DNA from: Dyella sp. OK004
Lineage (GTDB): Bacteria; Pseudomonadota; Gammaproteobacteria; Xanthomonadales; Rhodanobacteraceae
Reading direction: 5' to 3'
DNA length: 64,000 nucleotides
Assembly: GCF_900114495.1 (NCBI RefSeq)
Contig: NZ_FOZI01000004.1
Location: 186,001-250,000, forward strand
The position numbers and the translations under genes are program-made. The notes beneath the pieces are model-generated. The model was not told where the DNA came from. It saw only the letters and a list, made by a program, of their open reading frames with translations, and did not search any database. Within the stretch, counting starts at the first letter, position 1, and the number at the start of each line of letters is the position of its first letter. Of this stretch, positions 44,713-53,585 are shown piece by piece.

Positions 44713-45063
44713 AGCCAACAGCTCACAGCCGAGATTCGACGCCAATCAGGTCGGCTTGAGAGATGGGAGGCATCTCTATGCCTATCGGCACGGGCTGGCT
44801 TTTGACACTTGAGTGGGTTTCTTTCTTGCTGCTAGTTTCCACGACCATCCGCGGGCTGGTTGATGACGCCAGCGGTATGGGGGATCGGTCCAGGTGATCG
44901 GTCGAGAGTGACAAGGCAGTTGATTCCGGGGTGCCTGACTCCGGTGCACAGGGGATGTGGGGATTGATACCACAGTCGTTTTGCATCGCCGGTCAAACGG
45001 ACGGCTGGACCGTTGGCGGAGCCAGCGGTTTTTATTTTCTTTGATGAAATCGGGGGAGATTCC

Positions 45064-45450
45064 ATGAAAGGTTTTGAACGCTTCAAGATCGGCAGCCATG
45101 CGCGTCGCGCCAGTTTCTCCAGGAGCGTCGCGATGGTGACCCTTGGTCTTTGTGGTGTGGCGGCATTTACCACGGCACAGGCGCAAGGCACCACGGCATC
45201 CATTTTTGGCCAGGCGCCCGCCGGTGCAACCGTCACCGTGAGCAGTGTGACGGGTCTCCATCGTCATATCACCGTGGATGCCAAGGGCCGCTACAAGCTT
45301 GCGTTGCCGGTCAGCGTTTACTCGGTGATGCTGGAGAAGGACGGGAAAACTGTCGACACGCGCGCGAATATCCCGCTGACTGTGGGCCGGGGCATGGAGA
45401 TCGATTTTGCCTGCCCCAACGATCAGTGTGCGGTGTCTGAGGGCGGTTGA
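45064..45450 (+). CDS. Small secreted protein with a carboxypeptidase-regulatory-like domain
   Basis: 128 residues from the ATG after GGGGGAGATTCC, a good ribosome binding site. A long signal peptide runs to AQAQ. The mature part is a single small beta-sandwich-like domain (SIFGQAPAGATVTVSS, ITVDAKGRYKLALPVSVYSVMLEKDGKTVDT) that closely resembles the N-terminal domain of Oar-type TonB-dependent receptors of Xanthomonadales, but the barrel is missing. It ends with a Cys pair (FACPNDQCAV). A strong terminator follows. Function unknown. Confidence 0.75.
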   Translation: MKGFERFKIGSHARRASFSRSVAMVTLGLCGVAAFTTAQAQGTTASIFGQAPAGATVTVSSVTGLHRHITVDAKGRYKLALPVSVYSVMLEKDGKTVDTRANIPLTVGRGMEIDFACPNDQCAVSEGG

Positions 45451-45488
45451 GCCTGCCGGTTACGCTTAACTCGTTATCGCATCCGTCT

Positions 45489-45530
45489 ACAACATGCCCG
45501 GTACTGAAAAGTGCCGGGCATGTTGTTTTC
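45489..45530 (+). terminator. Intrinsic terminator
   Basis: AACATGCCCGGTACT (45491-45505) pairs with AGTGCCGGGCATGTT (45510-45524), one G-T pair, loop GAAA, followed by GTTTTC. It closes the small secreted protein gene and faces the convergent gene ending at 45538. Confidence 0.8.
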
Positions 45531-45537
45531 CGCATCA

Positions 45538-46011
45538 TCAGTTCGCGGCGGCGGATGTCTTCGGTACGTTGGTATCGATCCATCCGGTAATGAAGTCTTC
45601 GAGTGTCACGCGCGGCGGTATTTCGATACCGGCCTCCCGTACGAACGCAGCGGCGGCCTTGAGGAAGGATTGCTTCGATATATTGGAGGCTTGCCGCGCG
45701 GCAGCCTGCTTCTGCCGCAGCTGGACAATATGCGGCGATGGCTGTCCCGGTTTGGCAAACTTCTGATAGCGGCGCAGCTCGTCGGCCGCCAGCTCCGTGT
45801 CGAACGCGGCTTGCAGTCGCGCCTGTTGTGCCTTGAGTAGTTGGATCAACCAGCCGGCGGCCTCTGTCAGGGGCCTGGTTTCATCCGACGTCAAAAGTAG
45901 GCGGGACAATGACGGCGACAGTGACGCGACTGCAGCGGCAGGTGCGGAATCGGCGAGCAACTCAAGCTGGCTAAGAAAGCCTGCGTGAGGAAAGGGCGTC
46001 TGCGTTGCCAT
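45538..46011 (-). CDS. Hypothetical protein, helical
   Basis: 157 residues, ATG start. No signal peptide or membrane segment; mostly Ala/Gln/Leu-rich helices (AAGWLIQLLKAQQARLQAAFDTELAADELRRYQKF) and a C-terminal segment VREAGIEIPPRVTLEDFITGWIDTNVP. The family is not recognised. It is flanked by convergent and divergent small genes. Confidence 0.6.
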   Translation of the reverse strand: MATQTPFPHAGFLSQLELLADSAPAAAVASLSPSLSRLLLTSDETRPLTEAAGWLIQLLKAQQARLQAAFDTELAADELRRYQKFAKPGQPSPHIVQLRQKQAAARQASNISKQSFLKAAAAFVREAGIEIPPRVTLEDFITGWIDTNVPKTSAAAN

Positions 46012-46122
46012 GGGGAGCCTGATGCGGGGGAGTGCGAACGATAGGTCTTACCGAGGCATGTCGCCAGCCATGGTGTGCAGTACCCTCGGCGCGACAGACC
46101 GTCCGCAACGGAGGTTCGTGAC

Positions 46123-46419
46123 ATGCGCGCACCAGCCGGTTCGATCGTGGGACTTTGTGCAGCCTCCGCCACCATGTGTGCGATAGGCATGGCGTTTCTG
46201 GGTTATTGGGGAGTACACGAACCCTCGCCATGGCACTGGAACGAGGTGTTGGTGGTCATCCTGGCTTTCGTAGGTTTTGCGGTGCTGGCCTCGACACCGT
46301 GGATCGTCACCACGCCGGTTGAGGAGGAGAGCGCCGAGCGTGTCGTAACTGCGAGGCGCACTTTTGCTATCGGGACAGCTTTGATCTGGCTGGCTGCGTT
46401 GGTGGCTGTTTTTGGGTAG
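46123..46419 (+). CDS. Small membrane protein
   Basis: 98 residues from the ATG preceded by GGAGG; a GTG 48 bases earlier is a weaker option. Three hydrophobic segments: SIVGLCAASATMCAIGMAFLG, EVLVVILAFVGFAVLASTPW and FAIGTALIWLAALVAVFG, separated by short charged loops. The family is not known to me. The 255 bases after it contain no supported gene. Confidence 0.65.
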   Translation: MRAPAGSIVGLCAASATMCAIGMAFLGYWGVHEPSPWHWNEVLVVILAFVGFAVLASTPWIVTTPVEEESAERVVTARRTFAIGTALIWLAALVAVFG

Positions 46420-46674
46420 TCGTTGGGTGGAATGCGAAGACCGGCCTGTTATGGATGTGTTCGCTGCGTGACTCTTGCCCGTTCGAGGGCGGCCGGAAAA
46501 ATCGAAGCGACCTTCATCGCGTGTTCGTATATCAGGATGCTTTCGTGGAATGACAGCCGATGGTGGTCGTTGAGATCAGATTGGAATTGTCTCGTATCGC
46601 GCGTGGCAACGGTTCACTAGGCTTCTCCCGTTCCGTATCCGGAACATGCCTCTTCCATTCCCGGAGTATGTGTT

Positions 46675-47103
46675 ATGGAAATTCAGCCCTACCTCTTCTT
46701 CAATGGCCGCTGTGAAGAAGCGATCGCCTTCTACCGAGAAGCGCTTGGCGCACAAGAGTTGATGAAGATGCGCTTCAAGGATGCGCCTCCCGGCGACGGC
46801 TACCAGCCATCGCCCGAGGTCGCCGACAAGATCATGCACGCCACGCTGGCTGTCGGCAGAACGCATCTGATGATGTCGGACGGCCAGGGCGGCGAAGCCG
46901 AGGTGGCGCATTCCGGCTTCAGCCTTTCGATTACTGCGGCAGACGTGGCTTCCGGCGAAAAATACTTCAATGCCATGGTGAAGGGCGGCCAGGTCACTAT
47001 GCCGTTCCAGAAGACCTTCTGGACCGACGGCTTTGGCATGCTGGTGGACAAGTTCGGTGTGCCATGGATGGTGAATGTGCAGCACAAGGGCGACACCGCA
47101 TAA
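46675..47103 (+). CDS. VOC-superfamily protein, PhnB-like
   Basis: 142 residues. The fold signature is MEIQPYLFFNGRCEEAIAFYREALGA at the start and TDGFGMLVDKFGVPWMVN at the end, typical of the PhnB/3-demethylubiquinone-methyltransferase-like branch of the glyoxalase/bleomycin-resistance superfamily. Cytoplasmic, probably dimeric. The substrate is not known; the family includes many enzymes and binding proteins of uncertain role. Confidence 0.88.
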   Translation: MEIQPYLFFNGRCEEAIAFYREALGAQELMKMRFKDAPPGDGYQPSPEVADKIMHATLAVGRTHLMMSDGQGGEAEVAHSGFSLSITAADVASGEKYFNAMVKGGQVTMPFQKTFWTDGFGMLVDKFGVPWMVNVQHKGDTA

Positions 47104-47184
47104 GCGGTGCTGAGGCAGAAAGAGACTGTCGGTTGCGGTGGCGCATGCGCCACCGCAGTGTTTATGCGGCGATTGCCGCTCGGC

Positions 47185-47409
47185 AACGGCGGTGCCGAAG
47201 CGCATCGGATGCTCGGTGATCCAGTTATCCGGAGCAGAGGTCCACATGAATGCCAGTGCTTTGATGTGATCGGGAATGCCTCGGGTGGTGTGGTCGTCCG
47301 GGTAGTGCACGAGGATGTCTTGTGCGTGACTCTTGTGAAGGTTCTCCCACTGCTGGCCGGTGTAAACGTGGAAGTCGAGGTCGTCGAAGTTGGCCAGCTT
47401 TTTTGGCAA
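47185..47409 (-). pseudogene. Ester-cyclase (SnoaL/NTF2-like) fragment
   Basis: The frame PKKLANFDDLDFHVYTGQQWENLHKSHAQDILVHYPDDHTT continues to HIKALAFMWTSAPDNWITEHPMRFGTAVAE. This matches the first half of secreted SnoaL-like ester cyclases, which are about 150-180 residues with a signal peptide. A stop codon lies just upstream in frame, and the C-terminal half is missing, so both ends are lost. A 9-bp perfect hairpin (TAGCGGCCC/GGGCCGCTA, 47414-47436) marks the N-terminal break. Its other side is 80 bases from the VOC gene. Confidence 0.6.
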
Positions 47410-47533
47410 GCGTTAGCGGCCCTTGCCGGGCCGCTAGTCGGACGCGGAGGCATTTGGGCCTCCTGCGACATCGCATCAGACCCGAACCTGCATTGACTGC
47501 ACGTGCAGCCCGGGTGCTTTTATCGGCAGCGCT

Positions 47534-48466
47534 TCAAAGATCCCGCTTCCAGATCTGCCCCACCAGATCATGACCAAAGCTGTGGTGACGCTCTTCCTTG
47601 ACGAGTGCGAAACCGGCACCTTCGTAGATGCGGCGGGCTGAGGTCAGTACATCGTTGGTCCATAGCAACATGCTGGTGTAGCCGGCGGTTTTCGCGAAGG
47701 CCAGGCATTCGTCGACGAGGCGTTTGCCGACGCCGAGGCCACGCCCTTTCGGATCGACGAGCAGACAGCGTAGTTGCGCGATGGTGGGATCTTCTTCGTT
47801 GCGAACCACGAAGACGCAGCCGACGCGTTCGCCATCGACTTCGGCGATCCAGCAGCGCTCCGCGTCGGGATCGTGCTTGGTGGCGAAGCGCGCGAACAGG
47901 GTGGCGACCAGGGCTTCGAAGTCGTCGTTCCAGCCGAATTCGTCGGTGTAGATGCGGGCATGGCGTTCGATGGCCCAGCCGATGTCGCCGGCACGGTGTG
48001 TGCGAATGGTGAGTGTGCCGTCACCGGCTTCGTGTGACAGGGTGCGCTGGAGGTCCTGCATCAACGTCAGCGCGCGCGCGCGGCGCGGCGTCGATAGTCC
48101 TGAAAGATGGGACGCTGCGACGGCATGGGATTTCTTATCAAGGTCCCGGAACACCTTGCGCCCTTCGGGGGTGAGGGAGAGCACGATCTGGCGGCCGTCA
48201 TCGGGCGAGGACTCGCGCCGGATGAGCCCTTGCGAAGCGAAGTTCTGCACGATGCGGCTCAGGTAGCCGGCATCGAGACCGAGGACGTCGCCGATCTCGC
48301 GCGCCGTCACCGCTTTGCGGATGCCCAGCTCGAACAGCACCCGCGCCTGCGTCAAGGTAAACGGGCTGGCCAGGAGTCCTTCGTCGAGCACCCCGATCTG
48401 CCGGGTGTAGAACCGGTTGAAGCCGCGAACGGTTTCGGCCTGTGAATTCAGCAAATCATCGGTCAT
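47534..48466 (-). CDS. MarR-type regulator fused to a GNAT acetyltransferase
   Basis: 310 residues. N-terminal MarR winged helix (about 1-145: FTLTQARVLFELGIRKAVTAREIGDVLGLDAGYLSRIVQNF, RRESSPDDGRQIVLSLTPEGRKVF). C-terminal GNAT domain (about 152-310) with the acetyl-CoA loop in LLVDPKGRGLGVGKRLVDECLAFA and LWTNDVLTSARRIYEGAGF. Fusions of this type occur widely; the acetyl acceptor is unknown. A 37-base near-perfect palindrome lies 31 bases upstream and is the likely autoregulatory operator. Confidence 0.93.
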   Translation of the reverse strand: MTDDLLNSQAETVRGFNRFYTRQIGVLDEGLLASPFTLTQARVLFELGIRKAVTAREIGDVLGLDAGYLSRIVQNFASQGLIRRESSPDDGRQIVLSLTPEGRKVFRDLDKKSHAVAASHLSGLSTPRRARALTLMQDLQRTLSHEAGDGTLTIRTHRAGDIGWAIERHARIYTDEFGWNDDFEALVATLFARFATKHDPDAERCWIAEVDGERVGCVFVVRNEEDPTIAQLRCLLVDPKGRGLGVGKRLVDECLAFAKTAGYTSMLLWTNDVLTSARRIYEGAGFALVKEERHHSFGHDLVGQIWKRDL

Positions 48467-48496
48467 GGCGCACCTCGTGACGGCGAGGCGCTAGTT

Positions 48497-48533
48497 CACC
48501 CCATATAATTGACTGAGTCAACTATATGGGGTG
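48497..48533. promoter_or_regulatory. 37-base palindrome, likely MarR operator
   Basis: CACCCCATATA at the left end pairs with TATATGGGGTG at the right; the centre is at 48515 (GACTGAGTC). Only two positions per arm mismatch. It lies between the NQO-type gene end and the MarR-GNAT start, over the probable promoter of the latter. MarR proteins bind such dyads and commonly repress their own genes. Confidence 0.7.
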
Positions 48534-48558
48534 AGGGATGGACGGCCCCCGGGTTCTT

Positions 48559-49365
48559 TCAACCCTTCGCTGCGATACGAAGCGCGGGCTGCGCGACGTG
48601 TGCGGCGAAGCCGACTTCACCCGGCGCGATGTCGGCGCGCAAAGTGCATTCGGGGATGTCGTAGGCGCCGGTGTTCTGCGGGTAGAACGGAATCGGCTGC
48701 GTCTTCCACAGGTCATCGAGACGTTGGCCGAGCGCGTCGCGGATGTTTGAGAAGCGCGCCTCGTCGGTGCGGCTGACACGGTAGACCACGAACGGCGGCA
48801 GCACGTCGAAGCCGGGGTAGTAGAGGATGCCGTGCTGGATGGGGAACAGCAGATCGTCGATGGGGCCATTGATGCCGCGTGGGCCGTAATGCGATTCCCA
48901 GCCGCCGGCGGTGACCATCAGCATCGCGCGCTTGCCCGCCAGCGTGCCTTCGCCGTAGCGGTTGCCCCAGCGCGTGTCGGAGTGTTCGCCCACGCCATAG
49001 CCGAAGCCGTAGGCGTAGACGCGTTCCACCCAGCCTTTGAGGATCGCCGGCATCGAGAACCACCACAGCGGAAACTGCAGGATGACCGCGTCGGCCCAGC
49101 GCAGCTTGTCCTGTTCGAGCGCGATGTCCGGAGTTTGCAGGCCGTTCTCGAAGGCGTACTTGGAGTCGCGCTCTGGATGGAAGGGTTCGCTGTCCTTTCG
49201 TTCCAGTACGTCGTCAGCGTCGAGCGCCGCTTTCCATTGCATGGCGTACAGGTCGGAGACCTGGACGGTGTGGCCGGCGGCTTCGAGGCGCTTGACGGTG
49301 AAATCCTTCAGCGCGCCGTTCAATGACTTGGACTCGGGGTGAGCGTAGACGAGAAGCACATGCAT
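48559..49365 (-). CDS. NAD(P)H:quinone oxidoreductase, flavodoxin-fold (NQO1/MdaB-like)
   Basis: 268 residues from the ATG of MHVLLVYAHPESKSLNGAL. FMN/FAD-binding VYAHPESKS loop, ILQFPLWWFSMPAILKGWVERV and MVTAGGWESHYGPRG are diagnostic of the NQO1/KefF family. It reduces quinones by two electrons with NAD(P)H. The C-terminus is longer than MdaB (about 60 residues more), as in mammalian NQO1-like proteins. Divergent from the LysR gene at 49451, with a dyad in the 85-base gap. Confidence 0.9.
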   Translation of the reverse strand: MHVLLVYAHPESKSLNGALKDFTVKRLEAAGHTVQVSDLYAMQWKAALDADDVLERKDSEPFHPERDSKYAFENGLQTPDIALEQDKLRWADAVILQFPLWWFSMPAILKGWVERVYAYGFGYGVGEHSDTRWGNRYGEGTLAGKRAMLMVTAGGWESHYGPRGINGPIDDLLFPIQHGILYYPGFDVLPPFVVYRVSRTDEARFSNIRDALGQRLDDLWKTQPIPFYPQNTGAYDIPECTLRADIAPGEVGFAAHVAQPALRIAAKG

Positions 49366-49413
49366 GGTGGGGCCCTCAGACTTGGATGAGGGCAAGCTAG
49401 GGTGCCGGCAGGT

Positions 49414-49437
49414 ATATTGGAAATGAATTTCTAATAT
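49414..49437. promoter_or_regulatory. LysR-type operator dyad
   Basis: ATATTGGAAATG-AATTTCTAATAT is a near-perfect palindrome in the divergent promoter of the quinone reductase and LysR genes. Three positions differ. It contains the T-N11-A pattern expected of LysR binding sites, so the LysR protein probably regulates both genes from here. Confidence 0.6.
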
Positions 49438-49450
49438 TCCAGGTATTGCC

Positions 49451-50344
49451 ATGAATAATCTGCGTCGGCTGGATCTGAATCTGCTGGTCACGCTGGATGT
49501 GCTGCTGTCGGAGCACAACGTAACGCGTACCGCACAGCGCCTGAATTTCTCGCAGCCTTCGGTAAGCGTCCACCTTGCCAAGCTGCGGGATATTTTCGGG
49601 GACCCGCTGTTGTTGCCGGGGCCGCGCGGCATGCGGCCCACGGCACGGGCCGAGGCGTTGCGCGAACCGTTGCGGCTGGCGCTCGATGCGCTGGAAAACG
49701 CGGTGTCGCCCGCAAGTCCCTTCGACCCGGCCAAGGCCAGTGATATCTGGCGTGTCGCTGCGTCGGACTATGGCGAGTCGACCATTGTGCTGCCGGTCTT
49801 GCGCGGATTGCGTTCGGTGGCGTCAGGTACTCGATTGGCGGTGCTGGAACTCGCGCCACGGCGCATCGCCCGACAGGCAGAGCAAGGGGAGATCGATCTC
49901 GCTTTTCACACCACGGAGGGAGCGCCCCCTGGCATGCGGCGCCGGGCGTTGTTTACGGAGCGGTATGTACTGGTGGGGCGTGTGGGTCATCCGCGACTAA
50001 AAAGACGGCCGACGCTGGCGCAGTTCTGCAAGCTGGACCATGTGATGGTGTCGCCAGATGGCGGGGGTTTCCACGGTGTCACGGACGAGGCGCTCGCCAA
50101 GGTCGGTCTGACGCGGCGGGTGGTGCTTTCGGTGCCGCACTTTCTGTTCGTGAGATCAGTGCTGGCCACTACCGATCTGGTGGCGATGTTGCCTGCACGT
50201 CTGGTTCGCGATGTGAGCGAGCTACAGGTGGTGGAGCCGCCGGTGGATGTGCCGGGTTACCAGATGGCGATGCTGTGGCACGAACGCTCCCATCGCGATC
50301 CGGCGCATCAGTGGTTGCGGGAGTACATCGCCGGAGCGGTGTGA
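49451..50344 (+). CDS. LysR-family transcriptional regulator (NodD/NahR-like)
   Basis: 297 residues. The N-terminus MNNLRRLDLNLLVTLDVLLSEHNVTRTAQRLNFSQPSVS is typical of the NodD/NahR/LeuO branch. The effector domain runs from about 95 to the end (VLPVLRGLRSVASG, AFHTTEGAPP, HFLFVRSVLATTDLVAMLPARL). It is likely to regulate the divergent quinone reductase, presumably in response to an aromatic or quinone compound (family knowledge). Confidence 0.92.
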   Translation: MNNLRRLDLNLLVTLDVLLSEHNVTRTAQRLNFSQPSVSVHLAKLRDIFGDPLLLPGPRGMRPTARAEALREPLRLALDALENAVSPASPFDPAKASDIWRVAASDYGESTIVLPVLRGLRSVASGTRLAVLELAPRRIARQAEQGEIDLAFHTTEGAPPGMRRRALFTERYVLVGRVGHPRLKRRPTLAQFCKLDHVMVSPDGGGFHGVTDEALAKVGLTRRVVLSVPHFLFVRSVLATTDLVAMLPARLVRDVSELQVVEPPVDVPGYQMAMLWHERSHRDPAHQWLREYIAGAV

Positions 50345-50452
50345 TCTTGCGGTATGGCAGGAAGTGGCCCAGGACAGGGCGCGTAAATGGCTCTTCCCGC
50401 CTTCGCTACCGAGGTGCACTTTTTGCGCTGGCTTCCGATGGAAGGTGGGCGC

Positions 50453-51061
50453 ATGGCTTTCTCCTGTTCGCTGACGCGTTGTGGTGCGTTGATCGGAGTC
50501 TTCGTTGGTATTAGTGCCGGGTGTTTGCTGGCGGTGCCGGCGCATGCCTTGCCGGCGGGCGGTGCGGTGACCAGGCCGGCGGCGGCCGTCGATCACGTGC
50601 ATGACTTCGATATGTTCTTTGGTACCTGGCATTCGAAGCAGCGGCGTTTGAAGGAGCGGCTGGCGGGGAGCACGGCGTGGGAGGAGTTCGACGGCACCCA
50701 AGTGGTGCGCCCACTGCTCGACGGGCGCGGCAATATGACGGAGAACGTGTTCACCATGCCGGATGGGACGGTCCATCGCGGGGTGACGTTGCGCGCGTTT
50801 GATCCCGAGTCACAGCGATGGTCGATCTGGTGGCTGGACGGAAACCATCCGACCAGCATCGATGTGCCGGTGGTCGGTAGTTTCGAGAATGGGGTGGGGA
50901 CGTTTTATTCGGACGATACGTTTGACGGCAAACCCATCAAGGTGCGCTTCCAGTGGTCGCACATGACGCACACCACCTTGCAGTGGGAGCAGGCGTACTC
51001 GCCCGATGGCGGCAAGACCTGGGAAACGAACTGGGTGGCGTATTTCACCCGGACGCGATGA
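50453..51061 (+). CDS. Secreted protein, DUF1579-like beta-barrel
   Basis: 202 residues. The start is the ATG after GAAGGTGGGC because it opens a signal peptide (CGALIGVFVGISAGCLLAVPAHA); the longer frame lacks one. The mature part has HVHDFDMFFGTWHSKQRRLKER, VVRPLLDGRGNMTENV, LRAFDPESQRWSIWWLDGNHP and WEQAYSPDGGKTWETNWVAYFTR, a calycin-like fold known as DUF1579. The role is unknown. It follows the LysR gene by about 100 bases. Confidence 0.75.
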   Translation: MAFSCSLTRCGALIGVFVGISAGCLLAVPAHALPAGGAVTRPAAAVDHVHDFDMFFGTWHSKQRRLKERLAGSTAWEEFDGTQVVRPLLDGRGNMTENVFTMPDGTVHRGVTLRAFDPESQRWSIWWLDGNHPTSIDVPVVGSFENGVGTFYSDDTFDGKPIKVRFQWSHMTHTTLQWEQAYSPDGGKTWETNWVAYFTRTR

Positions 51062-51079
51062 AGCGTACCGCGCTGTCGC

Positions 51080-51979
51080 TCAGCGGACGTCCTTCATCAT
51101 CTCCGCCAGCCAGTCAATAAACACACGCAGGCGCAACGATTGCTGGCGCTGGCGCAGGTACAGCACGTTCAGCGGCAGTAAGGGCGGCGGTGATGCCGGC
51201 AACAGTTCGCGCAACTCACCGCGAGCCAGTGCCTGGCGGATGCGGTAGCGCGGGAACTGCGCTATGCCAAGGCCCGCCTCGCAGCAGGCGATGTAGGCAT
51301 CGGAGCCGTTGACCGTGACCTGGGACGGCATGGTCACTTCGCGTAGCTTGCGTCCGACCATGAATTCCAGCGGTGTCGAACGACGCGTGTTGGGTGACGC
51401 CCAGTTCACCGCGACATGCCCTTCATGCAGCGCGGCCAGCGTCTCCGGCATGCCGTGCTTCTTCACATAGGCCGCGCTGGCCACGGTGACCTGTTCCAGC
51501 ACCGCGACGCGGCGCGCGACCATGCTCGAATCGCTCAGTTCGCCGGAACGCAGCACGCAGTCGACGCCTTCCTGCACCAGATCCACGAAGCGGTCGCTGG
51601 TGCCTATATCGAGTTCGATGTGCGGATAGCGCGCAAAGAATGCCGGCAGGGCCGGCGCCAGCAGATGTCGCGCCAGCGTAGCCGGTACATCCACGCGGAT
51701 GCGTCCTTTCGGTTGTATGGCCGCTTCGCGGAAATCCGCTTCGACTTCGTCGAGGTCGGCCAGCAGGCGCACGCAGTGGCTGTAATACCTCTCGCCATCG
51801 CGGGTGGCGCGGACGCTGCGGGTGGTCCGCTGCAGCAGGTGCGCGCCCAGGTGTGTTTCCAGCCGCTTGATGGTGTGGGTGAGGGTGGCGCGCGGCAGGC
51901 TGAGGTCGTCGGCAGCGCGGGTGAAGCTGCCGAGTTCGACGATGCGCGTGAAGACCCGCATGGCTTGGAGCTGGTCCAT
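51080..51979 (-). CDS. LysR-family transcriptional regulator
   Basis: 299 residues. MDQLQAMRVFTRIVELGSFTRAADDLSLPRATLTHTIKRLE is the HTH region of the large DmlR/CrgA-like branch; the effector domain follows with VDCVLRSGELSDSSMVARRV and ACCEAGLGIAQFPRYRIRQAL. It is divergent from the aldo/keto reductase gene, with a dyad between, so that gene is its likely target. Confidence 0.93.
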   Translation of the reverse strand: MDQLQAMRVFTRIVELGSFTRAADDLSLPRATLTHTIKRLETHLGAHLLQRTTRSVRATRDGERYYSHCVRLLADLDEVEADFREAAIQPKGRIRVDVPATLARHLLAPALPAFFARYPHIELDIGTSDRFVDLVQEGVDCVLRSGELSDSSMVARRVAVLEQVTVASAAYVKKHGMPETLAALHEGHVAVNWASPNTRRSTPLEFMVGRKLREVTMPSQVTVNGSDAYIACCEAGLGIAQFPRYRIRQALARGELRELLPASPPPLLPLNVLYLRQRQQSLRLRVFIDWLAEMMKDVR

Positions 51980-51989
51980 GGCACCTGCC

Positions 51990-52014
51990 TTTCCAATTGT
52001 TGGTTAATTTGAAA
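51990..52014. promoter_or_regulatory. LysR-type operator dyad
   Basis: TTTCCAATT (51990-51998) pairs with AATTTGAAA (52006-52014), one mismatch, seven-base centre. It lies in the divergent region between the LysR and aldo/keto reductase genes, close to the LysR start. Confidence 0.55.
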
Positions 52015-52100
52015 CAGATATGGCGATTATTGAGCATTTATCCACAAGGCGCACAAGCGCAGGATGTGCTCACTTTCCCCACCCACCAGGAACTTCTGTC

Positions 52101-53093
52101 ATGCAAACGCGATTGCTTGGCCGTAACGGCCCCAAGGTTTCCGCCCTCGGACTGGGCTGCATGGGTATGAGTGAGTTCTACGGCGTGCGCGACGACGCCG
52201 AATCGATCGCCACCATCCACCACGCGCTGGAGCGCGGCTTCAATCTGCTGGACACGGCCGATGTCTACGGCCCGCACACCAACGAAGTCTTGGTCGGCAA
52301 AGCGATTCGCGATCGCCGCGACCAGGCGTTTATCGCCACCAAGTTCGGCATCGTGCGTAAGGAAGACAATGCGCAATTTCGTGGCGTGAACGGCAGCCCC
52401 GACTATGTGCGCAGTTCCGTCGAAGGCAGCCTGCAGCGGCTGGGTATCGACCATATCGATCTGTATTACCAGCACCGCACCGACACCAAGGTGCCGATCG
52501 AGGAAACCGTCGGCGCCATGGCCGAACTGGTGGCCGCCGGCAAAGTGCGCCACCTCGGCCTTAGCGAAGTCTCCGCCGCCAACCTCGAGCGTGCGCATGC
52601 GGTGCATCCCATCGCCGCGGTGCAGAGCGAATTCTCGTTGTGGACGCGCGACCCGGAAGAGAACGATGTACTGGCAACCTGCCGCCGTCTCGGCATCGCC
52701 TTCGTCGCCTATTCCCCGCTGGGGCGCGGCTTCCTCACCGGCGCCATCACCACGCCCGACGATTTCGAAGCGGATGACTACCGCCGCACCAGTCCGCGCT
52801 TCCAGGGCGAAAACTTCGCCCGCAACCTGGCGCTGGTCGATCGAGTCAAACAGCTCGCCAAGGACAAAGGCTGCACCGCTGCGCAGCTCGCCCTGGCCTG
52901 GGTGCTGGTGCAAGGCGACGACATCATCGGCATCCCGGGCACCAAGCGCCGCGACCGTCTCGACGAAAACCTCGGCGCGCTAGAGGTGAAACTCAGTGCC
53001 GCCGAACTCGCCGCCATCGACGCCATCTTTCCGCCGAATGCCGTAGCAGGTCCTCGCTATACCGAGGCGATGTTGAAGCTCCTCAATGCTTGA
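52101..53093 (+). CDS. Aldo/keto reductase
   Basis: 330 residues from the ATG of [28 protein letters not shown]; an earlier in-frame start is not supported by a typical N-terminus. Catalytic tetrad: Asp and Tyr in [14 protein letters not shown], Lys in ATKFGIVR, His in [15 protein letters not shown]-binding [10 protein letters not shown] and [13 protein letters not shown] are present. It belongs to the YdhF/YakC-like AKR branch that reduces aldehydes. Divergent LysR control is likely. Confidence 0.93.
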   Translation: MQTRLLGRNGPKVSALGLGCMGMSEFYGVRDDAESIATIHHALERGFNLLDTADVYGPHTNEVLVGKAIRDRRDQAFIATKFGIVRKEDNAQFRGVNGSPDYVRSSVEGSLQRLGIDHIDLYYQHRTDTKVPIEETVGAMAELVAAGKVRHLGLSEVSAANLERAHAVHPIAAVQSEFSLWTRDPEENDVLATCRRLGIAFVAYSPLGRGFLTGAITTPDDFEADDYRRTSPRFQGENFARNLALVDRVKQLAKDKGCTAAQLALAWVLVQGDDIIGIPGTKRRDRLDENLGALEVKLSAAELAAIDAIFPPNAVAGPRYTEAMLKLLNA

Positions 53094-53100
53094 GTTTGAG

Positions 53101-53566
53101 GGGTATCGCAAGAGCGTTACCCCTCCCCAGCCCTCCCCTGCGAGCAGGGGAGGGGGCAAGAGCATGGTGCAGCGGTGAGGACTGGACGATCAGGCCGAAG
53201 AGAATTATCCCGACGTCTGACACTGGAAAAGGCGTAGCTACAAAGCCCACCGCCTGCTTTCAGGCCATTTCTCTTTGGTTACTTTCTCTTTACTCCGGGC
53301 ATCCATGCTCTCCGCCCTTCGGGCCAGCTGCGCTGTTCGCACCCGCTCCTGCGGGTGCGTGGGCCAGCAAAGAGAAAGTGACTCGGACCGCGGCAGCGGT
53401 TCGAAAGCCCGCGGCAGGCGAGCCAGCGCACGCAGACGCGACAACCGAGCGATAACGCCACTGGATGACCAGCTTCGCTGTTGAAAAGCGCCTCCGGCCT
53501 ACGCCGGAATGACGAAGTAGGCAAAGGTGTCGCAAGGGCCGAACCCTCGCCCCACCCTCTCAGCGC
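53101..53566. repeat. Long intergenic repeat, family B, copy 4 (inverted, long loop; fills gap)
   Basis: Reverse orientation of the family B order. The inverted repeat ACTTTCTCTTT (53281-53291)/AAAGAGAAAGT (53369-53379) encloses a 77-base loop instead of 8. The loop holds three nested hairpins: GCACCCGCAGGAGCGGGTGC, GGCCCGAAGGGC-like, and GGGCATGGATGCCC-like. It ends with the REP-like ATTCCGGCGTAGGCCGGA next to queF. Confidence 0.85.
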
Positions 53567-53585
53567 ATTCCACTAAAATGCGCCC

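Noticed and set aside
44782-45267. Minus-strand frames before the small secreted protein gene
   Set aside because: They overlap its start and leader and show no typical protein features.
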